Source: Colocasia esculenta (Eukaryota > Streptophyta > Magnoliopsida > Alismatales > Araceae). From it: a stretch of 64,000 nucleotides of DNA. The DNA is taken from the NCBI GenBank assembly GCA_014218235.1, contig CM024755.1:42118109-42182108 (forward strand), read 5' to 3'. The position numbers and the translations under genes were made by a program. Position 1 is the first letter of the stretch. The number at the start of each line of letters is the position of its first letter. Below are positions 29,158 through 42,955 of the stretch, one piece after another. The notes below the pieces were generated by a model. That model was not told where the DNA came from. It ran no database searches and was given only the letters and a program-made list of their open reading frames with translations.

Positions 29158-32100
29158 TTCGTCAGTTCCCACACGTCACTTTAACCGACCTGGTAGTGTC
29201 GGAGAAAACGGCACGCCGATCCGATCCCTATTTGGGATTTTGGACCCCCAGGTTGTAGGTTTTAGCCCTTTATATATACTTGGCTATTTTTTAGATCCGT
29301 CATTTCAATGCCCAACCCAATCCGGGGATTCAAATTGGATTCTGTCAGTCCCCACACGTCACTTTAACCCACTCGGTCGTGTCGGAGAATACGGCACGCC
29401 GATCCGATCCCAATTTGGGATTTTGGACCCCCGGGTTGTAGGTTTTAGCCCTTTATATATACTTGCCTATTTTTTAGATCCGTCATTTCAATGCCCAACC
29501 CAATCCGGGGATCCAAATTGGATTGTGTCAGTTCGGACACATCACTTTAACCCACCCAGTCGTGTCGAAGAAAACGGCACGACGATCCGATCCCTATTTG
29601 GGATTTTGGATCCCCGGGTTGTAGGTTTTAGCCCTTTATATATACTTGGCTATTTTTTAGATCCGTCATTTCAATGCCCAACCCAATCCAGGGATCCAAA
29701 TTGGATTCCGTCAGTTCCCACACGTCACTTTAACCCACCCGGTCGTGTCGGAGAAAACAACACGCCGATCCAATCCCTATTTGTGATTTTGGACCCTCGA
29801 GTTGTAGGTTTTAGCCCTTTATATATACTTGGCTGTTTTTTAGATCCGTCATTTCAATGCCCAACCCAATCCGGAAGTCCAAATTAGATTCCGTCAGTTC
29901 CCACACGTCACTTTAACCCACCTGGTCGTGTCGGAGCAAACGACATACCGATCCGATCCCTATTTGGGATTTTGGACCCCCAGGTTGTAGGTTTTGACCC
30001 TTTATACATACTTGACTATTTTTTAGATCCGTCATTTCAATGCCCAACCCTATCCGGGGATCCAAATTGGATTCCGTCAGTAACTACACCTCACTTTAAC
30101 CGACCCGGTTGTGTCGGAGAAAACGACACGCCTATCCGATCCCCATTTGGGATTTTGGACCTCCGGGTTGTAGGTTTTAGCCATTTATATATACTTGGCT
30201 ATTTTTTAGATCCGTCATTTCAATGCCCAACCCAATCCGGGGATCCAAATTTGATTCCGTCAATTCCCACACGTCACTTTAACCAACCCAGTCGTGTTGG
30301 AGAAAACGGCACGCCGATCCGATCCCTATTTGGGATTTTGGACCCCCGGGTTGTAGGTTTCAGCCCTTTATATATACTTGGTTGTTTTTTAGATCCGTCA
30401 TTTCAATGCCCATCCCAATCCGGGGATCCAAATTGGATTCCGTAAGTTTCCACACGTCACATTAACCCACCTGGTCATGTCGGAGAAAACGACACGCCGA
30501 TCCGATCCCTATTTGGGATTTTGGACCCCCAGGTGGTAGGTTTTAGCCCTTTATTTATACTTGGCTGTTTTTTAGATCCGTCATTTCAATGCCCAACCCA
30601 ATCCGGGGAACCAAATTGGATTTCGTCAGATCCCACACGTCACTTTAAACCACCGAGTCGTGTCGGAGAAAATCGCACGCCAATCCGATCCCTATTTGGG
30701 ATTTTGGACCCCCGGGTTGTAGGTTTTAGCCCTTTATATATACTTGGCTGTTGTTTAGATCAGTCATTTTAAGGCCCAACACATTCCGGAGATCCAAATT
30801 GGATTCCGTCAGTTCCCACACGTCACTTTAACCCACCCGGTCGAGTCGGAGAAAACGTCATGCCGATCCGATCCCTATTTGGGATTTTGGACCCCCAGGT
30901 TGAAGGTTTTAGCCCTTTATATATACTTGGCTGTATTTTAGATCCGTCATTTCAATGCCCAACCCAATCCGGGGATCCAAATTGGATTCCGTCTGTTCCC
31001 ACACGTCACTTTAACCCACCCGGTCGTATCGGAGAAAACGACACGCCGATCCGATCCCCATTTGGGATTTTGGACCTCCGGGTTGTAGATTTTAGCCCTT
31101 TATATACACTTGGCTATTTTTTAGATCCGTCATTTCAATGCCCAACACAATCCGGGGATCCAAATTGGATTCCGTCAATTACAGCACGTCACTTTAACCC
31201 ACCCAGTCGTGTCGGAGAAAACGACACGCCGATCCGATCCCTATTTGGGATTTTAGACCCCCGGGTGGTAGGTTTTAGCCCTTTATTTATACTTGGCTGT
31301 TTTTTAGATCCGTCATTTCAATGCCCAACCCAATCAGGGGATCCAAATTGGATTCCGTCAGTTCCCACACGTCACTTTAACCCACCGAGTCGTGTCGGAG
31401 AAAATCGCACGCCAATCCGATCCCTATTTGGGATTTTGGACCCCTGGGTTGTAGGTTTTAGCCCTTTATATATACTTGTATGTTGTTTAAATCCGTCATT
31501 TCAATGCCCAACCCAACCCGGAGATCCAAATTGGATTCCGTCAGTTCCCACACGTCACTTTAACCCATCCGGTCGTGTCGGAGAAAACGGCATGCCGATC
31601 CGATCCCTATTTGGGATTTTGGACGCCCGGGTTGTAGGTTTTAGCCCTTTATATATACTTGGCTGTTTTTTAGATCCGTCATTTCAATGCCCAACCCAAT
31701 CCGGGGATCCAAATTGTATTCCGTCAGCTCCCACACGTCACTTTAACCCACCCGGTCGTGCCGGAGAAAACGTCACGCCGATTCGATCCCTGTTTGTGAT
31801 TTTGGACCCCCAGGTTGTAGGTTTTAGCCCTTTATATATACTTGGCTATTTTTTAGATCTGTCATTTCAATGCCCAACCCAATCCAGGAGTCCAAATTGG
31901 ATTCCGTCAGTTCCCACACGTCACTTTAACCCACCCGGTCGTGTCGGAGCAAACGGCACGCCGATCCGATCACTATTTGGGATTTTGGACCCCCAGGTTG
32001 TAGGTTTTGACCCTTCATACATACTTGATTATTTATTAGATCCGTCAATTGAACGCTCAACCCAACCCGGGAGTCCAAATTGGATTCCGTCAGTTCCCAC

Positions 32101-35100
32101 ACGTCACTTTAACCCACCCGATTACGTCAGAGAAAATGGCATGCCGATCCGATCCTTATTTGGGATTTTGGACCCCCGGGTTGTAGGTTTTAGCCTTTTA
32201 TATATACTTGGTTGTTTTTTAGATCCGTCATTTCAATGCCCAACCCAATTCGGAGATCCAAATTGGATTCCGTCAGTTCCCACACGTCACTTTAACTCAC
32301 CCGGTCGTGTCGGAGAAAAAGACACGCCGATCCGATCCCTATTTGGGATTTTGTACCCTCGGGTTGTAGGTTTTAGCCCTTTATATATACTTGGTTGTTT
32401 TTTAGATCCGTCATTTCAATGCCCAACCCAATCTGGGGATCTAAATTGGATTCCGTCAGTACCCAAACGTCACTTTAACCCACCCGGTCGTGTCGGAGAA
32501 AATGGCACGCTGATCCGATCCCTATTTGTGATTTTAGACCCCCGGGTTGTAGGTTTTAGCCCTTTATATATACTTGGATGTTTTTTAGATCCGTCATTTT
32601 AATGCCCAACCCAATCCGGGGATCCAAATTGGATTCTGTCAGTTCCCACACGTCACTTTAACCCACCCGGTCGTGTCGGACAAAACGACATGCCCATCCG
32701 ATCCCTATTTGGGATTTTGGACCACCGGGTGGTAGGCTTTAGCCCTTTATATATACTTGGCTGTTTTTTAGATCCGTCATTTCATTGCCCAACCGAATCC
32801 GAGGATCCAAATTGGATTCCGTCAGTTCCCACACGTCACTTTAACCCACCCGGTCGTGTCGAAGAATACGGCACGCCGATCCGATCCCTATTTGGGATTT
32901 TGGACCCCCGCGTTGTAGGTTTTAGCCCTTTATATATACTTGGCTGTTTTTTAGATCCGTCATTTCAATGCCCAACCCAATACGAAGATCCAAATTGGAT
33001 TCCGTCAGTCCCACACGTCACTTTAACCCACCCGATCGTGTCGGAGAAAACGGCACGCCGATCCGATCCCTATTTGAGATTTTGGACCCCTGGGTTGTAG
33101 GTTTTAGCCCTTTATATATACTTGGCTGTTTTTTAGATCCGTCATTTCAATGCCCAACCAAATCCGGGGATCCAAATTGGATTCCATCAATTCCCACACG
33201 TAACTTTAACATACCAGGTCGTGTCGGAGAACACGGCACGCCAATCCGATCCCTATTTGGGATTTTGGACCCCTGGGTTGTAGGTTTTAGCCCTTTATAT
33301 ATACTTGGCTATTTTTTAGATCCGTCATTTCAATGCCCAACCAAATCCGGAGATCCAAATTGGATTTCGTCAGTCCCCACACGTCACTTTAACACACTCC
33401 GTCGTGTCGGAGAAAACGGCACGCCGATCCGATCCCTATTTGGGATTTTGGACCCCCGGGTTGTAGGTTTTAGCCCTTTATATATACATGGCTATTTTTT
33501 AGATCCGTCATTTCAATGCCCAACCTAATTTGGGTATCCAAATTGCATTCCGTCAGTTCGCACACGTCACTTTAACCCACTCAGTCGTGTCGGAGAAAAC
33601 GGCACGCCGATCCGATCCCTATTTGGGATTTTAGACCCCCGGGTTGTAGGTTTTAGCCCTTTATATATACTTGGCTGTTTTTTAGATCCGTCATTTCAAT
33701 GCCCAACCCAATCCGGGGATCCAAATTAGATTCTGTCAGTTCCCACACGTCACTTTAACCCACCCGTTCGTGTCAGAGAAAATGGCACGCCGATCCGATC
33801 CTTATTTGGGATTTTGGACCCCCGGGTTGTAGGTTTTAGCCTTTTATATATACTTGGTTGTTTTTTAGATCCGTCATTTCAATGCCCAACCCAATTCGGA
33901 GATCCAAATTGGATTCCGTCAGTTACCACACGTCACTTTAACTCACCCGGTCGTGTCGGAGAAAACGACACGCCGATCCGATCCCTATTTGGGATTTTGT
34001 ACCCTCGGGTTGTAGGTTTTAGCCCTTTATATATACTTGGTTGTTTTTTAGATCCGTCATTTCAATGCCCAACCCAATCTGGGTATCTAAATTGGATTCC
34101 GTCAGTACCCAAACGTCACTTTAACCCACCCGGTCGTGTCGGAGAAAATGGCACGCTGATCCGATCCCTATTTGTGATTTTAGACCCCCGGGTTGTAGGT
34201 TTTAGCCCTTTATATATACTTGGCTGTTGTTTAGATCCGTCATTTCAATGCCCAACCTAATCTGGAGATCCAAATTGGATTCCGTCAGATCCCACACGTC
34301 ACTTTAACCCACCAGGTCGTGTCGGAGAAAACGACACGCCGATCCGATCCCTATTTGGGATTTTGGACCCCCGGGTTGTAGGTTTTAGCCCTTTATATAT
34401 ACTTGGCTATTTTTTAGATCCGCCATTTCAATGCCCAACCTAATGTGGGGATCCAAATTGCATTCCGTCAGTTCGCACACGTCACTTTAACCCACTCAGT
34501 CGTGTCGGAGAAAACGGCACGCCGATCCGATCCCTATTTGGGATTTTAGACCCCCGGGTTGTAGGTTTTAGCCCTTTATATATACTTGGCTGTTTTTTAG
34601 ATCCGTCATTTCAATGCCCAACCCAATCCGAAGATCCAAATTGGATTCCGTCAGTCCCACACGTCACTTTAACCCACCCGATCGTGTCGGAGAAAACGGC
34701 ACGCCGATCCGATCCCTATTTTAGATTTTGGACCCCTGGGTTGTAGGTTTTAGCCCTTTATATATACTTGGCTGTTTTTTAGATCCGTCATTTCATTGCC
34801 CAACCAAATCCGGGGATCCAAATTGAATTCCATCAATTCCCACACGTCACTTTAACCTACCAGGTCGTGTCGGAGAAAACGGCACGCCTATCCGATCCCT
34901 ATTTGGGATTTTGGACCCCTGGGTTGTAGGTTTTAGCCCTTTATATATACTTGGCTGTTTTTTAGATCCGTCATTTTAATGCCCAACCCAATGCGGGGAT
35001 CCAAATTAGATTCTGTCAGTTCCCACACGTCACTTTAACCCACCCGGTCGTGACGGAGAAAACGGCACGGCGATCCGATCCCTATTTGAGATTTTGGACC

Positions 35101-38100
35101 CCTGGGTTGTAGGTTTTAGCCTTTTATATATACTTGGCTATTTTTTAGATCCGTCATTTCAATGCCCAACCAAATCCGGAGATCCAAATTGGATTTCGTC
35201 AGTCCCCACACGTCACTTTAACCCACTCCGTCGTGTCGGAGAAAACGGCACGCCGATCCGATCCCTATTTGGGATTTTGGACCCTCGGGTTGTAGGTTTT
35301 AGCCCTTTATATATACTTGGCTATTTTTTACATCCGTCATTTCAATGCCCAACCTAATTTGGGTATCCAAATTGCATTCCGTCAGTTCGCACACGTCACT
35401 TTAACCCACTCAGTCGTGTCGGAGAAAACGGCACCCCGATCCGATCCCTATTTGGGATTTTAGACCCCCGGGTTGTAGGTTTTAGCCCTTTATATATACT
35501 TGGCTGTTTTTTAGATCCGTCATTTCAATGCCCAACCCAATCCGGGGATCCAAATTAGATTCTGTCAGTTCCCACACGTCACTTTAACCCACCCGTTCGT
35601 GTCGGAGAAAACGGCACGGCGATCCGATCCCTATTTGGGATTTTAGACCCACGGGTTGTAGGTTTTAGCCCTTTATATATACTTGGTTGTTTTTTAGATC
35701 CATCATTTCAATGCCCAACCCAATCCGAGAGTCTAAATTGGATTCAGTCTGTTCCCACACGTCACTTTAACCCACTCGGTCGTGTCGGAGCAAACGACAC
35801 GCTGATCCGATCCCTATTTGGAATTTTGGACCCCCAGGTTGTAGGTTTTAACCCTTTATACATAATTGACTATTTTTTAGATCCGTCATTTTAATGCCCA
35901 ACCCAATCCGGGGATCCAAATTGGATTCCGTCAGTTCCCACACACCACTTTAACCCACCCAGTCGTGTCGGAGAAAACGGCACACCGATTCGATCCCTAT
36001 TTGGGATTTTGGACCCCCGGGTTGTAGGTTTTAGCCCTTTATATATACTTGGCTGTTGTTTAGATCCGTCATTTCAATGCCCAACCTAATCTGGAGATCC
36101 AAATTGGATTCCGTCAGATCCCACACGTCACTTTAACCCACCCGGTTGTGTCGGAGAAAACGGCATGCCGATCCGATCCATATTTGGGATTTTGGACCCC
36201 CGGGTTGTAGGTTTTTGCCCTTTATATATACTTGGCTGTTTTTTAGACCCGTCATTTCATTGCCCAACCGAATCCGAGGATCCAAATTGGATTCCGTCAG
36301 TTCCCACACGTCACTTTAACCCACCCGGTCGTGTCGGAGAAAACGACACGCCGATCCGATCCCTATTTGGGATTTTGGACCCCCGCGTTGTTGGTTTTAG
36401 CCCTTTATATATACTTGGCTGTTTTTTAGATCCGTCATTTCAATGCCCAACCCAATCCGAAGATCCAAATTGGATTCTGTCATTTCCCACACGTCACTTT
36501 AACCCACCCGATCGTGTCGGAGAAAACGGCACGCCGATCCGATCCCTATTTGAGATTTTGGACCCCCGGGTTGTAGGTTTTAGCCCTTTATATATACTTG
36601 GCTGTTTTTTAGATCCGTCATTTCAATGCCCAACCAAATCCGGGGATCCAAATTGGATTCCATCAATTCCCACACGTCACTTTAACCTACCAGGTCGTGT
36701 CGGAGAAAACGGCACGCCTATCCTATCCCTATTTGGGATTTTGGACCCCTGGGTTGTAGGTTTTAGCCCTTTATATATACTTGGCTATTTTTTAGATCAA
36801 TCATTTCAATGCCCAAGCCAATCCGGGGATCCAAATTGGATTCCGTCAGTCCCCACACGTCACTTTAACCCACTCCGTCGTGTCGGAGAAAACGGCACGC
36901 CGATCCGATCCCTATTTGGGATTTTGGACCCTCGGGTTGTAGGTTTTAGCCCTTTATATATACTTGGCTATTTTTTAGATCCGTCATTTCAATGCCCAAC
37001 CTAATTTGGGGATCTAAATTGCATTCCGTCAGTTCGCACACGTCACTTTAATCCACTCAGTCGTGTCGGAGAAAACGGCACGCCGATCCGATCCCTATTT
37101 GGGATTTTAGACCCCCGGGTTGTAGGTTTTAGCCCTTTATATATACTGGGCTGTTTTTTAGATCCGTCATTTCAATGCCCAACCCAATCCGGGGATTCAA
37201 ATTAGATTCTGTCAGTTCCCACACGTCACTTTAACCCACCCGGTCGTGTCGGAGAAAACGGCACGGCTATCCGATCCCTATTTGGGATTTTGGACCCACG
37301 GGTTGTAGGTTTTAGCCCTTTATATATACTTGGTTGTTTTTCAGATCCGTCATTTCAATGCACAACGCAATCCGAGAGTCTAAATTGGATTCAGTCAGTT
37401 CCCACACGTCACTTTAACCCACTCGCTCGTGTCGGAGCAAACCACACGCCGATCCGATCCCTATTTGGGATTTTGGACCCCCAGGTTGTAGGTTTTAACC
37501 CTATATACATAATTGACTATTTTTTAGATCCGTCATTTTTATGCCCAACCCAATCTGGGGATCCAAATTGGATTCCGTCAGTTCCCACACGACACTTTAA
37601 CCCACCCAGTCGTGTCGGAGAAAACGGCACACCGATTCGATCCCTATTTGGGATTTTGGACCCCCGGGTAGTAGGTTTTAGCCCTTTCTATATACTTGGC
37701 TGTTGTTTAGATCCGTCATTCCAATGCCCAACCTAATCCGGAGATCCAAATTGGATTCCGTCAGATCCCACACGTCACTTTAACCCACCCGGTCGTGTCG
37801 GAGAAAACGGCATGCCGATCCGAACCCTATTTGGGATTTTGGACCCCCGGGTTGTAGGTTTTTGCCCTTTAGATATACTTGGTTGTTTTTTAGATCCGTC
37901 ATTTCAATGCCCCACCCAATCCGGGTATCCAAATTGGATTCCGTTTGTTCCCACACGTCAGTTTAACCCACCCGGTCATGTCGGAGAAAACGACACGCCG
38001 ATCCGATCCCCATTTGGGATTTTGGGCATCCGGGTTGTAGGTTTTAGCCCTTTATATATACTTGGCTATTTTTTAGATCCATCATTTGAATGCCCAACCC

Positions 38101-41100
38101 AATCCGGGGATCCAAATTGTATTCCGCCAATTCCGCACGTCACTTTAACCCACCCGGTCATGTCGGAGAAAACGACACGCCGATCCGATCCCTATTTGGG
38201 AATTTGGACCCTCGGGTTGTAGGTTTTAGCCCTTTATATATACTTGGTTGTTTTTTAGATCCGTCATTTGAATGCCCAACCCAATCTGGGGATCTAAATT
38301 GGATTCTGTCAGTTCCCATACGTCACTTTAACCCACCCGGTCGTGTCGGAGAAAATGGCACTCTGATCCGATCCCTATTTGGGATTTTGGACCCCCGGGT
38401 TGTAGGTTTTAGCCCTTTATATATACTTGGCTGTTTTTTAGATCCGTCATTTCAATGCCCAACCCAATCCGGGGATCCAAATTGGATTCCGACAGTTCGC
38501 ACACGTCACTTTAACCCACCCGGTCGTGTCAGACAAAACGATATACCGATTCGATCCCTATTTGGGATTTTGGACCCCTCGGGTGGTAGGTTTTAGCCCA
38601 TTAAATATACTTGGCTATTTTATAGATCCGTCATTAAAATGCCCAACCGAATCCGAGGATTCAAATTGGATTCCGTCAGTTCTCACACGTCACTTCAACC
38701 CACCCGGTCGTGTCGGAGAAAACGGCATGCCGATCCGATCCCTATTTGGGATTTTGGACCCCGCGTTGTAGGTTTTAGCCCTTTATATATACTTGGCTAT
38801 TTTTTAGATCCGTCATTTCAATGCCCAACCCAATCCGATGATCCTAATTGGATTCGGTCAGTTCCCACACGTCAATTTAACCCACCCGATTGTGTCGGAG
38901 AAAACGGCACGCCAATCCGATCCCTATTTGAGATTTTGGACTCCCGGGTTGTAGGTTTTAGCCCTTTATATATACTTGGCTGTTTTTTAGATCCGTCATT
39001 TCATCGCCCAACCAAATCCGGGGATCCAAATTGGATTCCATCAATTCCCACACGTCACTTTGACCTACCAGGTCGTGTCGGAGAAAACGGCACGCCTATC
39101 CGATCCCTATTTGGGATTTTGGACCCCTGGGTTGTAGGTTTTAGCCCTTTATATATACATGGCTGTTTTTTAGATCCGTCATTTTAATGCCCAACCCAAT
39201 CCGGGGATCCAAATTAGATTCTGTCAGTTCCCACACGTCACTTTAACCCACCCGGTCGTGACGGAGAAAACGGCACGGCGATCCGATCCCTATTTGAGAT
39301 TTTGGACCCCTGGGTTGTAGGTTTTAGCCTTTTATATATACTTGGCTATTTTTTAGATCCGCCATTTCAATGCCCAACCCAATACGAGAGTCTAAATTGG
39401 ATTCAGTCAGTTCCTACACGTCACTTTAACCTACTTGGTCGTGTCGGAGCAAACGACACGCCGATCCGATCCCTATTTGGGATTTTGGACCCCCTGGTTG
39501 TAGGTTTTAACCCTTTATATATACTTGGCTAATTTTTAGATCCGTCATTTCAATGCCCAACCCAATCCGAAGATCCTAATTGGATTCGATCAATTCCCAC
39601 ACGTCACTTTAACCCACCCGATCGTGTCGGAGAAAACGGCACGCCGATCCAATCGCTATTTGGGATTTTGGACCCCCGGGTTGTAGGTTTTAGCCCCTTA
39701 TATATACTTGGCTGTTTTTTAGATCCGTCATTTAAATGCCCAATTCAATTCGGAGATCCAAATTGGATTCCGTCAGTTACCACACGTCACTTTAACCCAC
39801 CCGGTCGTGTCGGAGAAAACGACACGCCGATCCGATCCCTATTTGGGAATTTGGACCCTCGGGTTGTAGGTTTTAGCCCTTTATATATACTTGGTTGTTT
39901 TTCAGATCCGTCATTTGAATGCCCAACCCAATCTGGGGATCTAAATTGGATTCTGTCAGTTCCCATACGTCACTTTAACACACACCGGTCGTGTCGGAGA
40001 AAATGGCACGCTGATCCATCCCTATTTGGGATTTTGGACCCCCGGGTTGTAGGTTTTAGCCCTTTATATATACTTGGCTGTTTTTTAGATCCGTCATTTC
40101 AATGCCCAACCCAATCCGGGGATCCAAATTGGATTCCGTCAGTTCGCACACGTCACTTTAACCAACTTGGTCGTGTCGGAGCAAACGACACGCCGATCCG
40201 ATCCCTATTTGGGATTTTGGACCCCCCGGGTGGTAGGTTTTAGCCCTTTAAATATACTTGGCTATTTTTTAGATCCGTCACTTCAATGCCCAACCCAATC
40301 TGGGGATCCAAATTGTATTCCATCAATTCCCACACGTCACTTTAACCCACCAGGTCGTGTCAGAGAAAACGGCACGCCGATCCGATCCCTATTTGGGATT
40401 TTTGACCCCCGGGTTGTATGTTTTAGCCCATTATATATACTTGGCTATTTTTTAGATCCGTCATTTCAATGCCCAACCAAATCCGGGGATCAAAATTGGA
40501 TTCCGTCAGTCCCCACACGTCACTTTAACCCACTCCGTCGTGTCGGAGAAAACGGCACACCGATCCGATCCCTATTTGGGATTTTGGACCCTCGGGTTGT
40601 AGGTTTTAGCCCTTTTTATATACTTGGCTATTTTTTAGATCTGTCATTTCAATGCCCAACCCAATCCGGGGATCCAAATTGGATTCCGCCCACATGTCAC
40701 TTTAACCCACCCAGTCATGTCGGGAAAACGGCACGCCGATCCGATCTATTTTTGGTATTTTGGACCCCCGGGTTGTAGGTTTTAGCCCTTTATATGTACT
40801 TGGCTATTTTTTAGATCCGTCATTTCAATGCCCTACCCAATCCGAAGATCCTAAGTGGATTCCGTCAGTTCCGACACGTCACTTTAACCCACCCGATCGT
40901 GTCGGAGAAAACGACACGCCGATCCGATCCCTATTTGAGATTTTGGACCCCCAGGTTGTAGGTTTTAGCCCTTTATATATACTTGGCTGTTTTTTAGATC
41001 CGTCATTTCAATGCCCAACCCAATCCGGGGATCCAAATTGGATTCCATCAATTCCCACACGTCACTTTAACCCACCAGGTCGTGTTGGAGAAAACGACAC

Positions 41101-42875
41101 GCCGATCCGATCCCTATTTGGGATTTTGGACCCCCGGGTTGTAGGTTTTAGCCCTTTATATATACTTGGCTATTTTTTAGATCCGTCATTTCAATGCCTA
41201 ATCTAATTTGGGGATCCAAATTGGATTCCATCAGTTCGCACACGTCACTTTAACGCACACAGTCGTGTCGGAGAAAACGGCACGCCGATCCGATCCCTAT
41301 TTGGGATTTTAGACCCCCGGGTTGTAGGTTTTAGCCCTTTATATATACTTGGCTGTTTTTTAGATCCATCATTTCAATGCCCAACCCAATCCGGGGATCC
41401 AAATTAGATTCTGTCAGTTCCCACACGTCACTTTAACCCACCCGGTCGTGTCGGAGAAAACGGCACGCCGATCCGATCCCTATTTGGGATTTTGGACCCC
41501 CGGTTGTAGGTTTTAGCCCTTTATATATACTTGGTTGTTTTTTAGATCCGTCATTTCAATGCCCAACCCAATCCGGGATCCAAATTGGATTCCGTTTGTT
41601 CCCACACGTCACTTTAACCCACCCGGTCGTGTCGGAGAAACGACACGCCGATCCGATCCCTATTTGGGATTTTGGACCCCCAGGTTGTAGGTTTTAACCC
41701 TTTATACATAATTGACTATTTTTTAGATCCGTCATTTTAATGCCCAACCCAATCCGGAGATCCAAATTGGATTCCGTCAGTTCCCACACGCCACTTTAAC
41801 CCACCCAGTCGTGTCGGAGAAAACGGCACACCGATTCGATCCCTATTTGGGATTTTGGACCCCCGGGTTGTAGGTTTTAGCCCTTTATATATACTTGGCT
41901 GTTGTTTAGATCCGTCATTTCAATGCCCAACCTAATCCGGAGATCCAAATTAGATTCCGTCAGATCCCACACGACACTTTAACCCACCCGGTCGTGTCGG
42001 AGAAAACGGCATGCCGATCCGAACCCTATTTGGGATTTTGGACCCCCGGGTTGTAGGTTTTTGCCCTTTATATATACTTGGTTGTTTTTTAGATCCGTCA
42101 TTTCAATGCCCAACCCAATCCGGGGATCCAAATTGGATTCCGTTTGTTCCCACACGTCACTTTAACCCACCCGGTCATGTCGGAGAAAACGACACGCCGA
42201 TCCGATCCCCATTTGGGATTTTGGACCTCCGGGTTGTAGGTTTTAGCCCTTTATATATACTTGGCTATTTTTTAGATCCGTCATTTGAATGCCCAACCCA
42301 ATCCGGGGATCCAAATTGTATTCCGCCAATTCCCGCACGTCACTTTAACCCACCCGGTCGTGTCGGAGAAAATGGCACGCTGATCCGATCCCTATTTGGG
42401 ATTTTGGACCCCCTGGTTGTAGGTTTTAGCCCTTTATATATACTTGGCTGTTTTTTAGATCCGTCATTTCAATGCTCATCCCAATCCGGGGATCCAAATT
42501 GGATTCCGTCAGTTTCCACACGTAACTTTAACCCACCCGGTCATGTTGGAGAAAACGACACGCCGATCCGATCCCTATTTGGGATTTTGGACTCCCCGGT
42601 GGTAGGATTTAGCCCTTTACTTATACTTGGCAGTTTTTTAGATCCGTCATTTCATTGCCCAACCTAATTTGGGGATCCAAATTGAATTCCGTCAGTTCCC
42701 ACACGTCACTTTAAACCACCGAGTCGTGTCGGAGAAAATGACACGCCTATCCGATCCCTATTTGGGATTTTCGACTCCTGGGTTGTGGGTTTTAGCACTT
42801 TTTATATACTTGGCTGTTGTTTAGATCCGTCATTTCAATGCCCAACCCAATCCGGAGATCCAAATTGGATTCCGT
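29158..42875. repeat. 183-bp satellite, array C
   Basis: About 75 head-to-tail monomers. It resumes in the same monomer position at which array B stopped (after CCAAATTGG, before ATTTCGTCAG), so the 13.2-kb retroelement block interrupts a single monomer with no evident loss. Local duplications of 9-10 monomers are visible (for example 32150-32600 against 33800-34250). From about 35.79 kb the array is the first copy of a 17.07-kb tandem duplication. It includes a monomer shortened near 40688 (GATTCCGCCCACATG). The longest stop-free frame in the window, 580 codons at 30860-32602, lies here and is not considered a gene. Confidence 0.97.
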
Positions 42876-42955
42876 TTCTACTGTAGCAGTGCGTTTTACT
42901 GTAGCATTTCTTCATGCTCTAGCAGATTCCCGCCCTTTCTCATCTGGTTTTCCCC

